A stretch of DNA of 64,000 bases. It comes from Coprococcus aceti. Lineage in GTDB: Bacteria > Bacillota > Clostridia > Lachnospirales > Lachnospiraceae. The notes beneath the pieces were generated by a model. The model made no database searches and was not told the DNA's origin. It saw only the letters and a program-made list of their open reading frames with translations. Positions 8,869 to 16,614 of this stretch are shown piece after piece. Where the stretch lies: the NCBI RefSeq assembly GCF_025567285.1, contig NZ_JAOQJT010000006.1, positions 1-64,000 of the forward strand, in the 5' to 3' direction. Position 1 is the stretch's first letter; each line of letters begins with the position of its first letter. The position numbers were made by a program, and so were the translations under genes.

Positions 8869-9068
8869 TATAATGCTCCTCCTCCCATGAAACTCACGAC
8901 CTCCACACAGTCGCCGTCGTTAAATGTGATGTCTGCGTATGTCTCTCTCGGTATGATCTCCTCGTTGATCTCAACAACTATGCGCACCGGTTTGTAGCCG
9001 GATTCTTCAAGAAATGCCGCCAGATTCTGCCCGGCAACGTCGAGATATTTTCCGTTCACTGTTACCAT
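8868..9068 (-). CDS. thiS: Sulfur carrier protein ThiS, with two extra C-terminal residues
   Basis: 66 residues of beta-grasp type (MVTVNGKYLDV, IVVEINEEIIPR, FNDGDCVEVVSFMGGG). ThiS carries sulfur as a thiocarboxylate on its terminal Gly-Gly. Here the protein ends GGGAL, so the Gly-Gly at 63-64 is followed by Ala-Leu after one more Gly. If translated as read, the end would need trimming before activation. GGAGG lies eight bases before ATG 9068. No thiF or protease gene is in the operon. First gene after the TPP riboswitch. Confidence 0.92.
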   Translation of the reverse strand: MVTVNGKYLDVAGQNLAAFLEESGYKPVRIVVEINEEIIPRETYADITFNDGDCVEVVSFMGGGAL

Positions 9069-9098
9069 AGCCCTTTCCTCCAAAGTCTTTTATCTGCA

Positions 9099-9127
9099 CA
9101 AAAAAAGAGTTACCGATCTGGTAACTC
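9099..9127 (-). terminator. Riboswitch-controlled terminator of the thi operon
   Basis: On the reverse strand GAGTTACC-AGATC-GGTAACTC is followed by seven T. It sits between the TPP aptamer and thiS, the expected place for ligand-dependent termination. Confidence 0.9.
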
Positions 9128-9164
9128 CAATAAAGTCTGCACTTTAACAAACGTCTGCTATCAG

Positions 9165-9249
9165 GCTTCCCTACGTTGGCATTATCCAAATCAGGTTTCC
9201 GGTCGAAGGTCACACCTTCCTCTCAGCCTGTACTACAAGCTCCCGCGTC
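9165..9249 (-). ncRNA. TPP riboswitch (THI element) aptamer
   Basis: Reading the reverse strand the conserved blocks appear in order: GCGGGAGC, GGCTGAGAGGA, ACCTGATTTGGATAATGCCA and CGTAGGGAA. These are the THI-box blocks. TPP binding would favour the terminator at 9099-9127 and lower thiSGHE expression. Confidence 0.95.
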
Positions 9250-9270
9250 CTCTTTTTGTTGTCAGATAAT

Positions 9271-9299
9271 AATATACGACCTGAAAACCCGGAATGCAA
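9271..9299 (-). promoter_or_regulatory. Promoter of the thi operon
   Basis: Reverse strand TTGCAT-N17-TATATT, placing the transcript start about 15-20 bp ahead of the TPP aptamer. Confidence 0.7.
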
Positions 9300-9393
9300 G
9301 AGTAATCTATCAGGCAAAGATGTCATTTGACCGCAAATATTCGAAGTTCTCTCAAAAATATACGGAAAATGTACTGCGATTGATGGCTTTTCC

Positions 9394-9422
9394 TTGACAC
9401 AGCCCACATATGTATGTACAAT
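9394..9422 (+). promoter_or_regulatory. Promoter of the phenylacetate-CoA ligase gene
   Basis: TTGACA-N17-TACAAT, 88 bp before the ATG. It lies divergently to the thi promoter; the 300 bases between the two genes hold only these promoters and the thi leader. Confidence 0.75.
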
Positions 9423-9510
9423 TTAGTTGTTTGGCGCGCTAAAGTGTCATACAAAATCAGCAGGTTGCACAAATGCTGATTTGAGTTATCTTATGGAGGA
9501 CAGTGAAGTT

Positions 9511-10836
9511 ATGAGACAGAAGAAGATTCATTACATCTATAATAAAGAGATGGAGTGTATGGATCCTGAGGAGAGAAGAAAGCTTCAGGGGGAGAGACTT
9601 AGAAAGACAGTAGAACTTGAATATGCAAATGTACCGGCATACAGAGCCAGAATGGACGAGGCGGGAGTAAAGCCGGAGGATATAAACAGCATAGACGATA
9701 TCGTCAAGCTGCCATTTATGCAGAAGACAGATCTCAGGGATAACTTCCCATTTGGACTGTTTGCAGCAGACAGGAAGGACATCATCAGAATCCAGGGTTC
9801 ATCAGGAACCACAGGTAAGCCTGTTGTAGCTGGCTACACCCAGAACGATATAGATGTGTGGACGGAGATGGTAGCCAGAGCTATCAAGTGCGCTGGTGGC
9901 GGAGAGGATGATGTCATCCAGATAGCTTATGGTTATGGATTGTTCACAGGTGGACTTGGAGCACATCAGGGCGCGACTAAGGTTGGTGCCATGGTAGTTC
10001 CGATGTCATCAGGCAACACACAGAGACAGATCATGATGATGAAAGAGCTCGGCGCAACCATGCTTTGCTGTACACCTTCATATGCTACATACCTCGCAGA
10101 GACCATCAGGGAGATGGGCATCGATCCATCAGAACTGAAGATCAAGTCAGGCTACTTCGGAGCAGAACCTTGGACAGAGGAGATGAGACAGCACCTTGAG
10201 GAGCTTCTTGACTTCGATGCATTTGATATATATGGACTAACAGAGATCGGTGGACCTGGTGTTGCATTTGAGTGCTTTGAGAAGAACGGAATGCACATCA
10301 ACGAGGATCATGTTCTTGCAGAGATCATTGATCCGGTCACAGAGGAGCCGCTTCCAGACGGAGTTCCTGGAGAGCTTGTGTTTACAACCCTTACCAAGAC
10401 AGGTACACCTATGATCAGATACAGGACACACGATATATGTACACTTACACACGGCACATGTGCATGTGGAAGAACAACAGTCAAGATGAGCCGTATCACA
10501 GGCCGTACAGACGACATGCTTGTAATCCGTGGTGTAAATGTATTCCCTAGTCAGATAGAGTCAGTCCTTCTCGGCGTGGAGGAGGCTTCAGCTCATTATA
10601 TGATCGTGGTTGATCGTGTGAATTCACAGGATAAGCTGACAGTTCAGGTAGAGCTCAAGGAAGATGTGGATATGGGCGATGTTGCAAAGCTTGCGGCTAT
10701 TGCATCCCGCATCAAGACAGATATCAAGCAGACACTGCTTATCAGCGCAAAGGTTGAGCTGGTTCCACCTAAGACCATTCCACGTTCAGAGGGCAAGGCA
10801 AAGAGGATCACAGATAACAGACATATCGGATTCTAA
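9511..10836 (+). CDS. Phenylacetate-CoA ligase family enzyme
   Basis: 441 residues, the usual PaaK length. An ATP-dependent acyl-CoA ligase that forms phenylacetyl-CoA (or a related aryl-acetyl-CoA) through an adenylate. The adenylate-forming P-loop SSGTTGK is at 97-103; IYGLTEIGGPG and YRTHDICTL are the later adenylation motifs; the Cys cluster CTLTHGTCACGRT is typical of PaaK, and the C-terminal PRSEGKAKRI holds the mobile lysine. I chose ATG 9511 because GGAGG precedes it by 11 bases; longer readings cross the promoter. No paa catabolic or indolepyruvate oxidoreductase genes are adjacent, so it may salvage aryl acids from amino-acid fermentation. Confidence 0.9.
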   Translation: MRQKKIHYIYNKEMECMDPEERRKLQGERLRKTVELEYANVPAYRARMDEAGVKPEDINSIDDIVKLPFMQKTDLRDNFPFGLFAADRKDIIRIQGSSGTTGKPVVAGYTQNDIDVWTEMVARAIKCAGGGEDDVIQIAYGYGLFTGGLGAHQGATKVGAMVVPMSSGNTQRQIMMMKELGATMLCCTPSYATYLAETIREMGIDPSELKIKSGYFGAEPWTEEMRQHLEELLDFDAFDIYGLTEIGGPGVAFECFEKNGMHINEDHVLAEIIDPVTEEPLPDGVPGELVFTTLTKTGTPMIRYRTHDICTLTHGTCACGRTTVKMSRITGRTDDMLVIRGVNVFPSQIESVLLGVEEASAHYMIVVDRVNSQDKLTVQVELKEDVDMGDVAKLAAIASRIKTDIKQTLLISAKVELVPPKTIPRSEGKAKRITDNRHIGF

Positions 10837-10906
10837 TCGGTAAGATTGAGTAGTCAGACGAATCACAGGACTGAAATGTTTGAGAGCGGAAGACTATAGA
10901 GAGAAT

Positions 10907-10977
10907 AAAACAGCCGGCTTAATGGCGAGCTTTCCGGGATCGAGACCGGGCATGCCGCTGTGAGCCGGCTGTTTTAT
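10907..10977 (+). terminator. Terminator after the ligase gene
   Basis: AAAACAGCCGGCT pairs with AGCCGGCTGTTTT across a 43-base apical part that itself can fold (CCGGGATCGAGACCGGG). T-run at the end is short. Confidence 0.75.
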
Positions 10978-11019
10978 CAGGCAGTGATCAGGCAGGGATC
11001 AGGCAGGGATCAGGCAGTG
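10976..11019. repeat. Four tandem copies of an 11-bp unit
   Basis: ATCAGGCAGTG, ATCAGGCAGGG, ATCAGGCAGGG, ATCAGGCAGTG in direct succession, starting right at the end of the terminator. The rest of the 10837-11239 gap shows the putP promoter and nothing else that I can name. Confidence 0.85.
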
Positions 11020-11111
11020 ATCTTGGGAGGCTTGCACCAGCAGACATCAGCTGTGAGGCCTGCCGCCGGGAAACTGGCAAAACAGATAAAATCGCCAAAT
11101 GCTGAAAAACC

Positions 11112-11140
11112 TTGCATTTTGGTATGTTTCCGTGTAGAAT
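11112..11140 (+). promoter_or_regulatory. Promoter of putP
   Basis: TTGCAT-N17-TAGAAT, 100 bp before the start codon. Confidence 0.55.
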
Positions 11141-11239
11141 TTGCTTTGTTATGTGCGCTGACAGTGAGATACTGCACTGCAGTGGTAAAGTTGGTGCGGA
11201 GCAGATAAATTATAATTATTATGGAAGGTGGATTAACTA

Positions 11240-12721
11240 ATGAATGTTTACGAGATGATTGCGTTTATAGCGTATTTTGTCCTGGTAATCGGTGTAGGAA
11301 TTTATTTCTTCTTCAAATCCAAGGGGAATGCCGGCGAGAAGGATTATTTTCTTGGAGGAAGAGATATGAATGGTCTGGTGGCTGCACTCAGCGCCGGAGC
11401 ATCTGATATGAGTGCGTGGGTTCTCATGGGACTGCCCGGAGCATTCTATGCGACAGGACTCAGCAACATGTGGATATCAGTTGGTCTGTTCATCGGAACA
11501 GCATGTGCCTGGATATTCATAGCACCGAGACTCAGAAGATTCTCGATAGCGTACAACGATTCGATCACTATACCTCAGTATTTGACAAATCGTTTTCAGT
11601 CAGACAATAAGCTGCTTCTCATAATATGTGCAGTTATATTTGTGGTTGCATATTGTATATACGCTGCGTCAAGTATATCGGCCTGCGGTACTCTGTTCAA
11701 TACTGTTATGGGCATCGACAGGAATACAGCCATGATCGGCGCTGCAGTCATCATCATCGTGTACACATTCCTTGGTGGTTTTAATGCAGTGTGCTGGACG
11801 GATTTCTTCCAGGGACTTCTGATGCTTGCAGCTCTCATGATCGCACCTATCATTGCGGTCATCACCATGCAGGGCGCTGGCTTTATAGCACCTGATGTTG
11901 TCATTCCAGACAATTATTACAATGCCCTTATAAGTGGTTCATTTGACAAGACCAGTGTGATCAATATCATATCAGGACTTGCATGGGGACTTGGATATAT
12001 GGGTATGCCACATATTCTTATAAGATATATTTCGATCAAGTCAGAGAAGGAGATGAAGAAGTCCAGAATAGTCGGTACTTGCTGGACGGGAATCATCCTC
12101 GTTATGGCATCCGTAGTTGGTATGGTCGGCCTTAAGTATCTTGGCGGTGGACTTACAGATAACTCACAGGTATTCATCAGACTTGTAAGAGGCGTGTTCC
12201 CTGCACTTGTAGCTGGTATACTTCTCTCAGCTATCCTTGCAGCGTCCATGAGTACAGCTGATTCACAGCTCCTTGCTTCATCATCAGCATTTTCGTCTGA
12301 TGTGTACAAGCCTATATTCAGAAAGAGTGCATCCGACAAGGAGATGCTCTGGGCAGGAAGAATTGTGGTCATCATCATCTCAGTTGTGGCACTTGCCATA
12401 GCGATGAATCCAGACTGCGAGGGTATCATGGCACTCGTGTCAAATGCATGGGGCGCATTCGGATCGGCATTTGGACCGGTCATCGTTCTGTCATTGTACT
12501 GGAAGCGACTGAATTACAATGGAGCACTTGCTTCTATCATAGTCGGATTTGCTGTTGACATGCTCTGGTACAAGTTCCTTGCAACACCAACAGGACTTTA
12601 TGAGATTGTTCCTGGATTTGCAGCAGCGTTCATTACAGCTATTGTCGTATCACTTCTCACAAAGAAGCCTGACGACAAGGTTGTTGAGATATTCGAGAAG
12701 GCTAAGCTTCCTACGGAGTAA
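11240..12721 (+). CDS. putP: Sodium/proline symporter
   Basis: 493 residues with about 13 hydrophobic segments; SSS (solute:sodium symporter) family. It would import proline with Na+ across the cytoplasmic membrane. N-terminal AFIAYFVLVIGVGIYFF, then DYFLGGRDMNGLVAALSAGASDMSAW, the PutP signature including the Na+-binding Ser/Asp region; GGFNAVCWTDFFQG and ILAASMSTADSQLLASSSAFSSDVY near 340 are further family blocks. AAGGTGG precedes ATG by ten bases. Single-gene unit between its own promoter and two terminators; proline-utilisation genes are not adjacent. Panthothenate or other SSS substrates are less likely given the close PutP match. Confidence 0.92.
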   Translation: MNVYEMIAFIAYFVLVIGVGIYFFFKSKGNAGEKDYFLGGRDMNGLVAALSAGASDMSAWVLMGLPGAFYATGLSNMWISVGLFIGTACAWIFIAPRLRRFSIAYNDSITIPQYLTNRFQSDNKLLLIICAVIFVVAYCIYAASSISACGTLFNTVMGIDRNTAMIGAAVIIIVYTFLGGFNAVCWTDFFQGLLMLAALMIAPIIAVITMQGAGFIAPDVVIPDNYYNALISGSFDKTSVINIISGLAWGLGYMGMPHILIRYISIKSEKEMKKSRIVGTCWTGIILVMASVVGMVGLKYLGGGLTDNSQVFIRLVRGVFPALVAGILLSAILAASMSTADSQLLASSSAFSSDVYKPIFRKSASDKEMLWAGRIVVIIISVVALAIAMNPDCEGIMALVSNAWGAFGSAFGPVIVLSLYWKRLNYNGALASIIVGFAVDMLWYKFLATPTGLYEIVPGFAAAFITAIVVSLLTKKPDDKVVEIFEKAKLPTE

Positions 12722-12803
12722 TTTGCAGTGTAGAGTTATAATGCTGGGATCTTTTGGTGGCGGATGAGTTCGTCTGCACACAAAATTATCTCTAAATCAA
12801 AAT

Positions 12804-12857
12804 AAAAGGCTGAAAAGATACAAAATCTGAAGAAATTGTATCTTTTCAGCCTTTTTT
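12804..12857 (+). terminator. Terminator of putP
   Basis: AAAGGCTGAAAAGATACAA pairs with TTGTATCTTTTCAGCCTTT, 19 bp, followed by T's. Confidence 0.9.
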
Positions 12858-12883
12858 GCTAAATAAGAGATAATTTTGTGCGC

Positions 12884-12922
12884 AAAAAAAGAACCACCTG
12901 AATTGCTAGGCGGTTCTTTTTT
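12884..12922. terminator. Second hairpin terminator, A- and T-flanked
   Basis: AAAAAAGAACCACCT pairs with AGGCGGTTCTTTTTT around GAATTGCT. Works in either direction. Confidence 0.85.
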
Positions 12923-13256
12923 AAACAACAACTTAAACAACTAAGAGTAAATTACTTTCTCTTGAACAACTGAGTTCAGTATATACACAAAATATGAACA
13001 GAATATGTACAGAAAAAAAACGTTTTGCAAAATAAAATCTTCAAAATTTAAAGATTTTATGACACATTTTTCAAAGTGCACAAAAAGAAAATGGCCATTT
13101 GTGCGGTATGCACAGAGCCTTGTAAAAACATGTAAATCCCGCATAAATATGTAAATAACAGGTAAAGGAGTAAGTATTTCAACTGGTAAAACAGCCTCTT
13201 TTTAATTATGATAGGAGATAGGGCGATTATAAGTGTGTGTATGTTTGCCATAACGG

Positions 13257-13566
13257 GTGGTATATTCGTGTATGCTTACCATCAACCAGTTCCTGCCGAA
13301 GTACTGCAGTGTGCTTCTGCGCGATGATTACAGGGAATACGTTTCGGAGATAATCATAGAGGGACACACGGATACGAATGGTTCCTACATATACAATCTT
13401 GAACTTTCACAGCAGCGAGCGTTCTCAGTGGCAAAGTACTGTCTGACGGAGAGCAACGGCATCATAAGCAGTGGACATGGCAGCGTCGAGACGCGTGGAG
13501 ATCAAGTTCAGGCTTCAGGACGAAGAGATGATAGATGAGATGATGGACATTCTCAAGGACAAATAG
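13257..13566 (+). pseudogene. Broken OmpA/MotB C-terminal-domain gene
   Basis: The first frame (from GTG 13257) encodes the start of an OmpA/MotB peptidoglycan-associating domain: EIIIEGHTDTNGSYIYNLELSQQRA, with the family GHTD motif. Near 13480-13490 the frame shifts by one, and the second frame gives SRRVEIKFRLQDEEMIDEMM... ending at TAG 13564-13566, the normal end of the domain. A stop at 13251 blocks any upstream extension, and the segment between the two parts is shorter than usual. So the gene lacks its N-terminus (membrane anchor) and has an internal frameshift/deletion. It lies 18 bp before the K+ channel gene. Confidence 0.8.
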
Positions 13567-13584
13567 ATATATAAGAGGAGAGCA

Positions 13585-14574
13585 ATGGCGGTAAACAAGA
13601 CAAAACTCAAAAAGCAAATATTTGACATAATACAGATAGGGGACAAAAGCAATCTGGCGAGCAGGGCATTTGACATATTCATAGTGGGTGTCATATTGTC
13701 GAACATATCGGTGATGTTCCTGCAGACCTACGATCAGCTTGAACCATATTATGGGCTGCTGAGTGTTATCGAGTGGGTGACTACAGGCATATTCTGTGTT
13801 GAGTATATTCTCCGCATATGGACGGCGGATTTCCTGTATCCCACATGCACCAGAGGAAAGGCTATAGGAAAGTTCCTCATATCATATGACGGAGTTGTGG
13901 ATCTGCTCACGATCATACCAGTGTTCTTTCTGTCTGGCTTCGTGGCGTTCAGGATGCTCAGGGTGATCCGTATATTCCATCTTTTCAGGATCAATTCAAA
14001 GTACGACAGCTTCAATGTCATCAAGATGGTCCTGCTGAGAAAGAGCAGACAGATCATATCGTCCATGTTCATCATATTTATACTGATGATGGCGAGCAGC
14101 CTGTGTATGTACAGCACTGAGCATGCCGCACAGCCGGGAGTGTTCAGCAACGCCTTCAGCGGCATATGGTGGGCGGTATCGACAGTCCTTACCGTGGGGT
14201 ATGGAGACATTTACCCGATCACGCTGCTGGGCAAATGCATGGCGATAGTCATAGCATTTATGGGAGTTCTGCTGGTAGCGATACCTACAGGTATCATAAG
14301 CGCCGGATTTGTAGAACAGTATCAGAACAATGCCAACGAGGAGTCCAAAGTTGTTGATGTGGACGAGATTGGAGAACTGCTCGTAGATGATGTGAGCAAG
14401 TTTTGCGGCAGGACCATACTCCAGGCTACGGAGGAGTATGGTGTGAATATATATATGGTACTCAGGGATAATATGTCTATACTGCCGACAGGTGATCTGG
14501 AGATACAGACAGGTGATATTCTGATAGTGAAGTCAAAATTTCTTGAGAAGAGACGTGGAAGCTCATTATCTTAG
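13585..14574 (+). CDS. Voltage-gated-type potassium channel
   Basis: 329 residues. Six transmembrane segments in the Kv-like layout: S1 about 27-47, S2 about 57-78, S3 about 103-120, an S4 with regularly spaced arginines (FRMLRVIRIFHLFR, 122-135), S5 about 155-175, pore helix and selectivity filter TVGYGD at 203-208, S6 about 218-240. The cytoplasmic tail (about 245-329, ending LEIQTGDILIVKSKF) resembles a TrkA-C/RCK regulatory domain. It would conduct K+ across the membrane. GAGGAG precedes ATG by about six bases. Gene lies directly after the broken OmpA/MotB gene and probably shared its transcript. Confidence 0.92.
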   Translation: MAVNKTKLKKQIFDIIQIGDKSNLASRAFDIFIVGVILSNISVMFLQTYDQLEPYYGLLSVIEWVTTGIFCVEYILRIWTADFLYPTCTRGKAIGKFLISYDGVVDLLTIIPVFFLSGFVAFRMLRVIRIFHLFRINSKYDSFNVIKMVLLRKSRQIISSMFIIFILMMASSLCMYSTEHAAQPGVFSNAFSGIWWAVSTVLTVGYGDIYPITLLGKCMAIVIAFMGVLLVAIPTGIISAGFVEQYQNNANEESKVVDVDEIGELLVDDVSKFCGRTILQATEEYGVNIYMVLRDNMSILPTGDLEIQTGDILIVKSKFLEKRRGSSLS

Positions 14575-14639
14575 GTTATGCAAGTAATAAATATAAAATT
14601 GAGATTATAAATGAGAAGTTTCTGTAAACTACAAAAAAA

Positions 14640-14733
14640 ACTCAATAATCATATTGATTTATTTTGACTAATTGGGTATACTTTCAACTGAATATGAGAG
14701 AAAGTGTTCATATTTATTTTCAGATTATTGAGT
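14640..14733. promoter_or_regulatory. Inverted 11-bp repeat flanking the pckA promoter
   Basis: ACTCAATAATC at 14640-14650, four bases before the -35 box, and its exact complement GATTATTGAGT at 14723-14733, downstream of the predicted transcript start. The pair could be two operator halves or a leader hairpin. Confidence 0.5.
14654..14682 (+). promoter_or_regulatory. Promoter of pckA
   Basis: TTGATT-N17-TATACT, giving a leader of about 125 bases before the start codon. Confidence 0.7.
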
Positions 14734-14815
14734 GCTGTATAGTTGCGGTGCCGGCAGGGTACAGGCGACATGCACCTATCAATGAAATACATTTAAAGAA
14801 AAGGAGTTAAGAAAA

Positions 14816-16420
14816 ATGGCAACAGTTGATTTAACTAAGTATGGCATTACAGGCACAACAGAGATCGTACACAATCCTTCATATGAATTGTTATTCGAGG
14901 AAGAGACAAAGGCTGACCTTCAGGGATACGAGAAGGGACAGGTTAGTGAGCTCGGCGCAGTTAACGTTATGACTGGTATTTATACAGGCCGTTCACCTAA
15001 AGATAAGTATATCGTAGTAGATGAGAACTCAAAGGACACTGTATGGTGGACATCAGATGAGTACAAGAACGATAACCATCCAATGACAGAGGAGACATGG
15101 GCATCAGTTAAGGATCTTGCAAAGAAGGAGCTCTCAAACAAGAGACTTTTCGTAGTTGATGCATTCTGCGGAGCAAATGCTGATACTCGTATGGCTATCC
15201 GTTTCATCGTTGAGGTTGCTTGGCAGGCTCATTTCGTAACAAACATGTTCATCAAGCCAACTGAGGAAGAGCTTAAGAACTTCGAGCCAGATTTCGTAGT
15301 GTACAATGCTTCAAAGGCTAAGGTTGAGAACTACAAGGAGTTAGGACTTAACTCAGAGACATGTGTAGCATTCAACATCACAAGCCATGAGCAGGTTATA
15401 GTTAACACATGGTACGGCGGAGAGATGAAGAAGGGTATGTTCTCAATGATGAACTACTACCTTCCACTTAAGGGAATGGCTTCAATGCACTGCTCAGCTA
15501 ACACAGATATGAACGGTGAGAACACAGCTATCTTCTTCGGCCTTTCAGGAACAGGTAAGACAACACTTTCAACAGATCCAAAGCGTCTCCTCATCGGTGA
15601 TGATGAGCACGGCTGGGATGACAACGGCGTATTCAACTTCGAGGGTGGATGCTATGCTAAGGTTATCGACCTTGACAAGGATTCAGAGCCAGACATCTAC
15701 AACGCTATCAAGAGAAACGCTCTTCTTGAGAACGTTACACTTGATGCAAACGGCAAGATCGATTTCACTGATAAGAGCGTAACAGAGAATACTCGTGTAT
15801 CTTACCCAATAGATCATATCAAGAACATTGTAAGACCTATATCATCAGCACCAGCTGCAAAGAACGTAATCTTCCTTTCAGCAGATGCGTTTGGAGTACT
15901 TCCTCCAGTATCAATCCTTACACCAGAGCAGACACAGTACTACTTCCTGTCAGGATTCACAGCAAAGCTTGCTGGTACAGAGAGAGGTATCACAGAGCCA
16001 ACACCTACATTCTCAGCTTGCTTCGGTCAGGCATTCCTCGAGCTGCATCCTACAAAGTATGCAGAGGAGCTTGTTAAGAAGATGGAGAAGAGTGGTGCTA
16101 AGGCATACCTTGTTAACACAGGATGGAATGGAACAGGCAAGAGAATTTCAATCAAGGATACAAGAGGAATCATCGATGCAATCCTCAGTGGTGCTATCAA
16201 TGAGGCTCCTACAAAGAAGATCCCTATGTTCGGCTTCGAGGTTCCAACAGAGCTTCCTGGCGTAGATCCAGCAATCCTTGACCCACGTGACACATACGCT
16301 GATGCTTCAGAGTGGGAGACAAAGGCTAAGGATCTTGCAGCAAGATTCCAGAAGAACTTTGCTAAGTACGAGGGTAATGCAGCAGGTAAGGCATTAGTTG
16401 CAGCAGGCCCACAGCTCTAA
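14816..16420 (+). CDS. pckA: Phosphoenolpyruvate carboxykinase (ATP)
   Basis: 534 residues, usual for the ATP-dependent enzyme. It interconverts oxaloacetate + ATP with phosphoenolpyruvate + CO2 + ADP; in gut fermenters it often runs toward oxaloacetate. GIYTGRSPKDKYIV (substrate arginine), the P-loop GLSGTGKTT at 242-250, GDDEHGW (metal site), and NTGWNGTGKRI are all present. AAGGAG lies eight bases before ATG. Codons are strongly biased toward a small set (e.g. CTT, GTT, GCT, ACA), as in highly expressed genes such as the solute-binding lipoprotein at 34499. Single-gene unit with own promoter and terminator. Confidence 0.97.
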   Translation: MATVDLTKYGITGTTEIVHNPSYELLFEEETKADLQGYEKGQVSELGAVNVMTGIYTGRSPKDKYIVVDENSKDTVWWTSDEYKNDNHPMTEETWASVKDLAKKELSNKRLFVVDAFCGANADTRMAIRFIVEVAWQAHFVTNMFIKPTEEELKNFEPDFVVYNASKAKVENYKELGLNSETCVAFNITSHEQVIVNTWYGGEMKKGMFSMMNYYLPLKGMASMHCSANTDMNGENTAIFFGLSGTGKTTLSTDPKRLLIGDDEHGWDDNGVFNFEGGCYAKVIDLDKDSEPDIYNAIKRNALLENVTLDANGKIDFTDKSVTENTRVSYPIDHIKNIVRPISSAPAAKNVIFLSADAFGVLPPVSILTPEQTQYYFLSGFTAKLAGTERGITEPTPTFSACFGQAFLELHPTKYAEELVKKMEKSGAKAYLVNTGWNGTGKRISIKDTRGIIDAILSGAINEAPTKKIPMFGFEVPTELPGVDPAILDPRDTYADASEWETKAKDLAARFQKNFAKYEGNAAGKALVAAGPQL

Positions 16421-16482
16421 GATATAGCTTAGGATCATATAGAAGAAAGGAACTGTCATAGTCCAGATCCTTTCGCATAGAG

Positions 16483-16523
16483 AAGACCGGATACATTCGT
16501 TCAGAGTGTGTCCGGTCTTTTTT
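16483..16523 (+). terminator. Terminator of pckA
   Basis: AAGACCGGATACA pairs with TGTGTCCGGTCTT, followed by six T. Confidence 0.9.
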
Positions 16524-16578
16524 GTCTGCGCCATCCATAAGTAATATTATGCTTTAACCGGCAACCAGAAATTACCTC

Positions 16579-16607
16579 TTGCAATACCGAACAAATGTTC
16601 GTATAAT
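16579..16607 (+). promoter_or_regulatory. Promoter of the repair cassette
   Basis: TTGCAA-N17-TATAAT. The -10 box ends only seven bases before ATG 16615, so the expected transcript start is at or within a base or two of that ATG. Confidence 0.8.
16588..16601. promoter_or_regulatory. LexA (SOS) operator
   Basis: CGAACAAATGTTCG, an exact fit to the Gram-positive LexA consensus CGAACRNRYGTTCG, placed inside the promoter spacer where bound LexA would block RNA polymerase. Confidence 0.88.
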
Positions 16608-16614
16608 ATTATGC

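Larger units (their letters stand above)
12722..13256. other. Intergenic stretch with two terminator hairpins
   Basis: 12776-12883 forms a nested hairpin: an outer 15-bp stem (12779-12793 with 12866-12880, CACAAAATTATCTCT and its complement) encloses an inner terminator. A second terminator follows. From 12923 to 13256 the DNA is AT-rich with no gene, and I see nothing further in it except sequence that may be the lost front of the broken gene at 13257. Confidence 0.7.

Noticed and set aside
10976..11019. Tandem 11-bp repeats as CRISPR or an origin-type iteron
   Set aside because: Too short and without spacers; no replication gene nearby.
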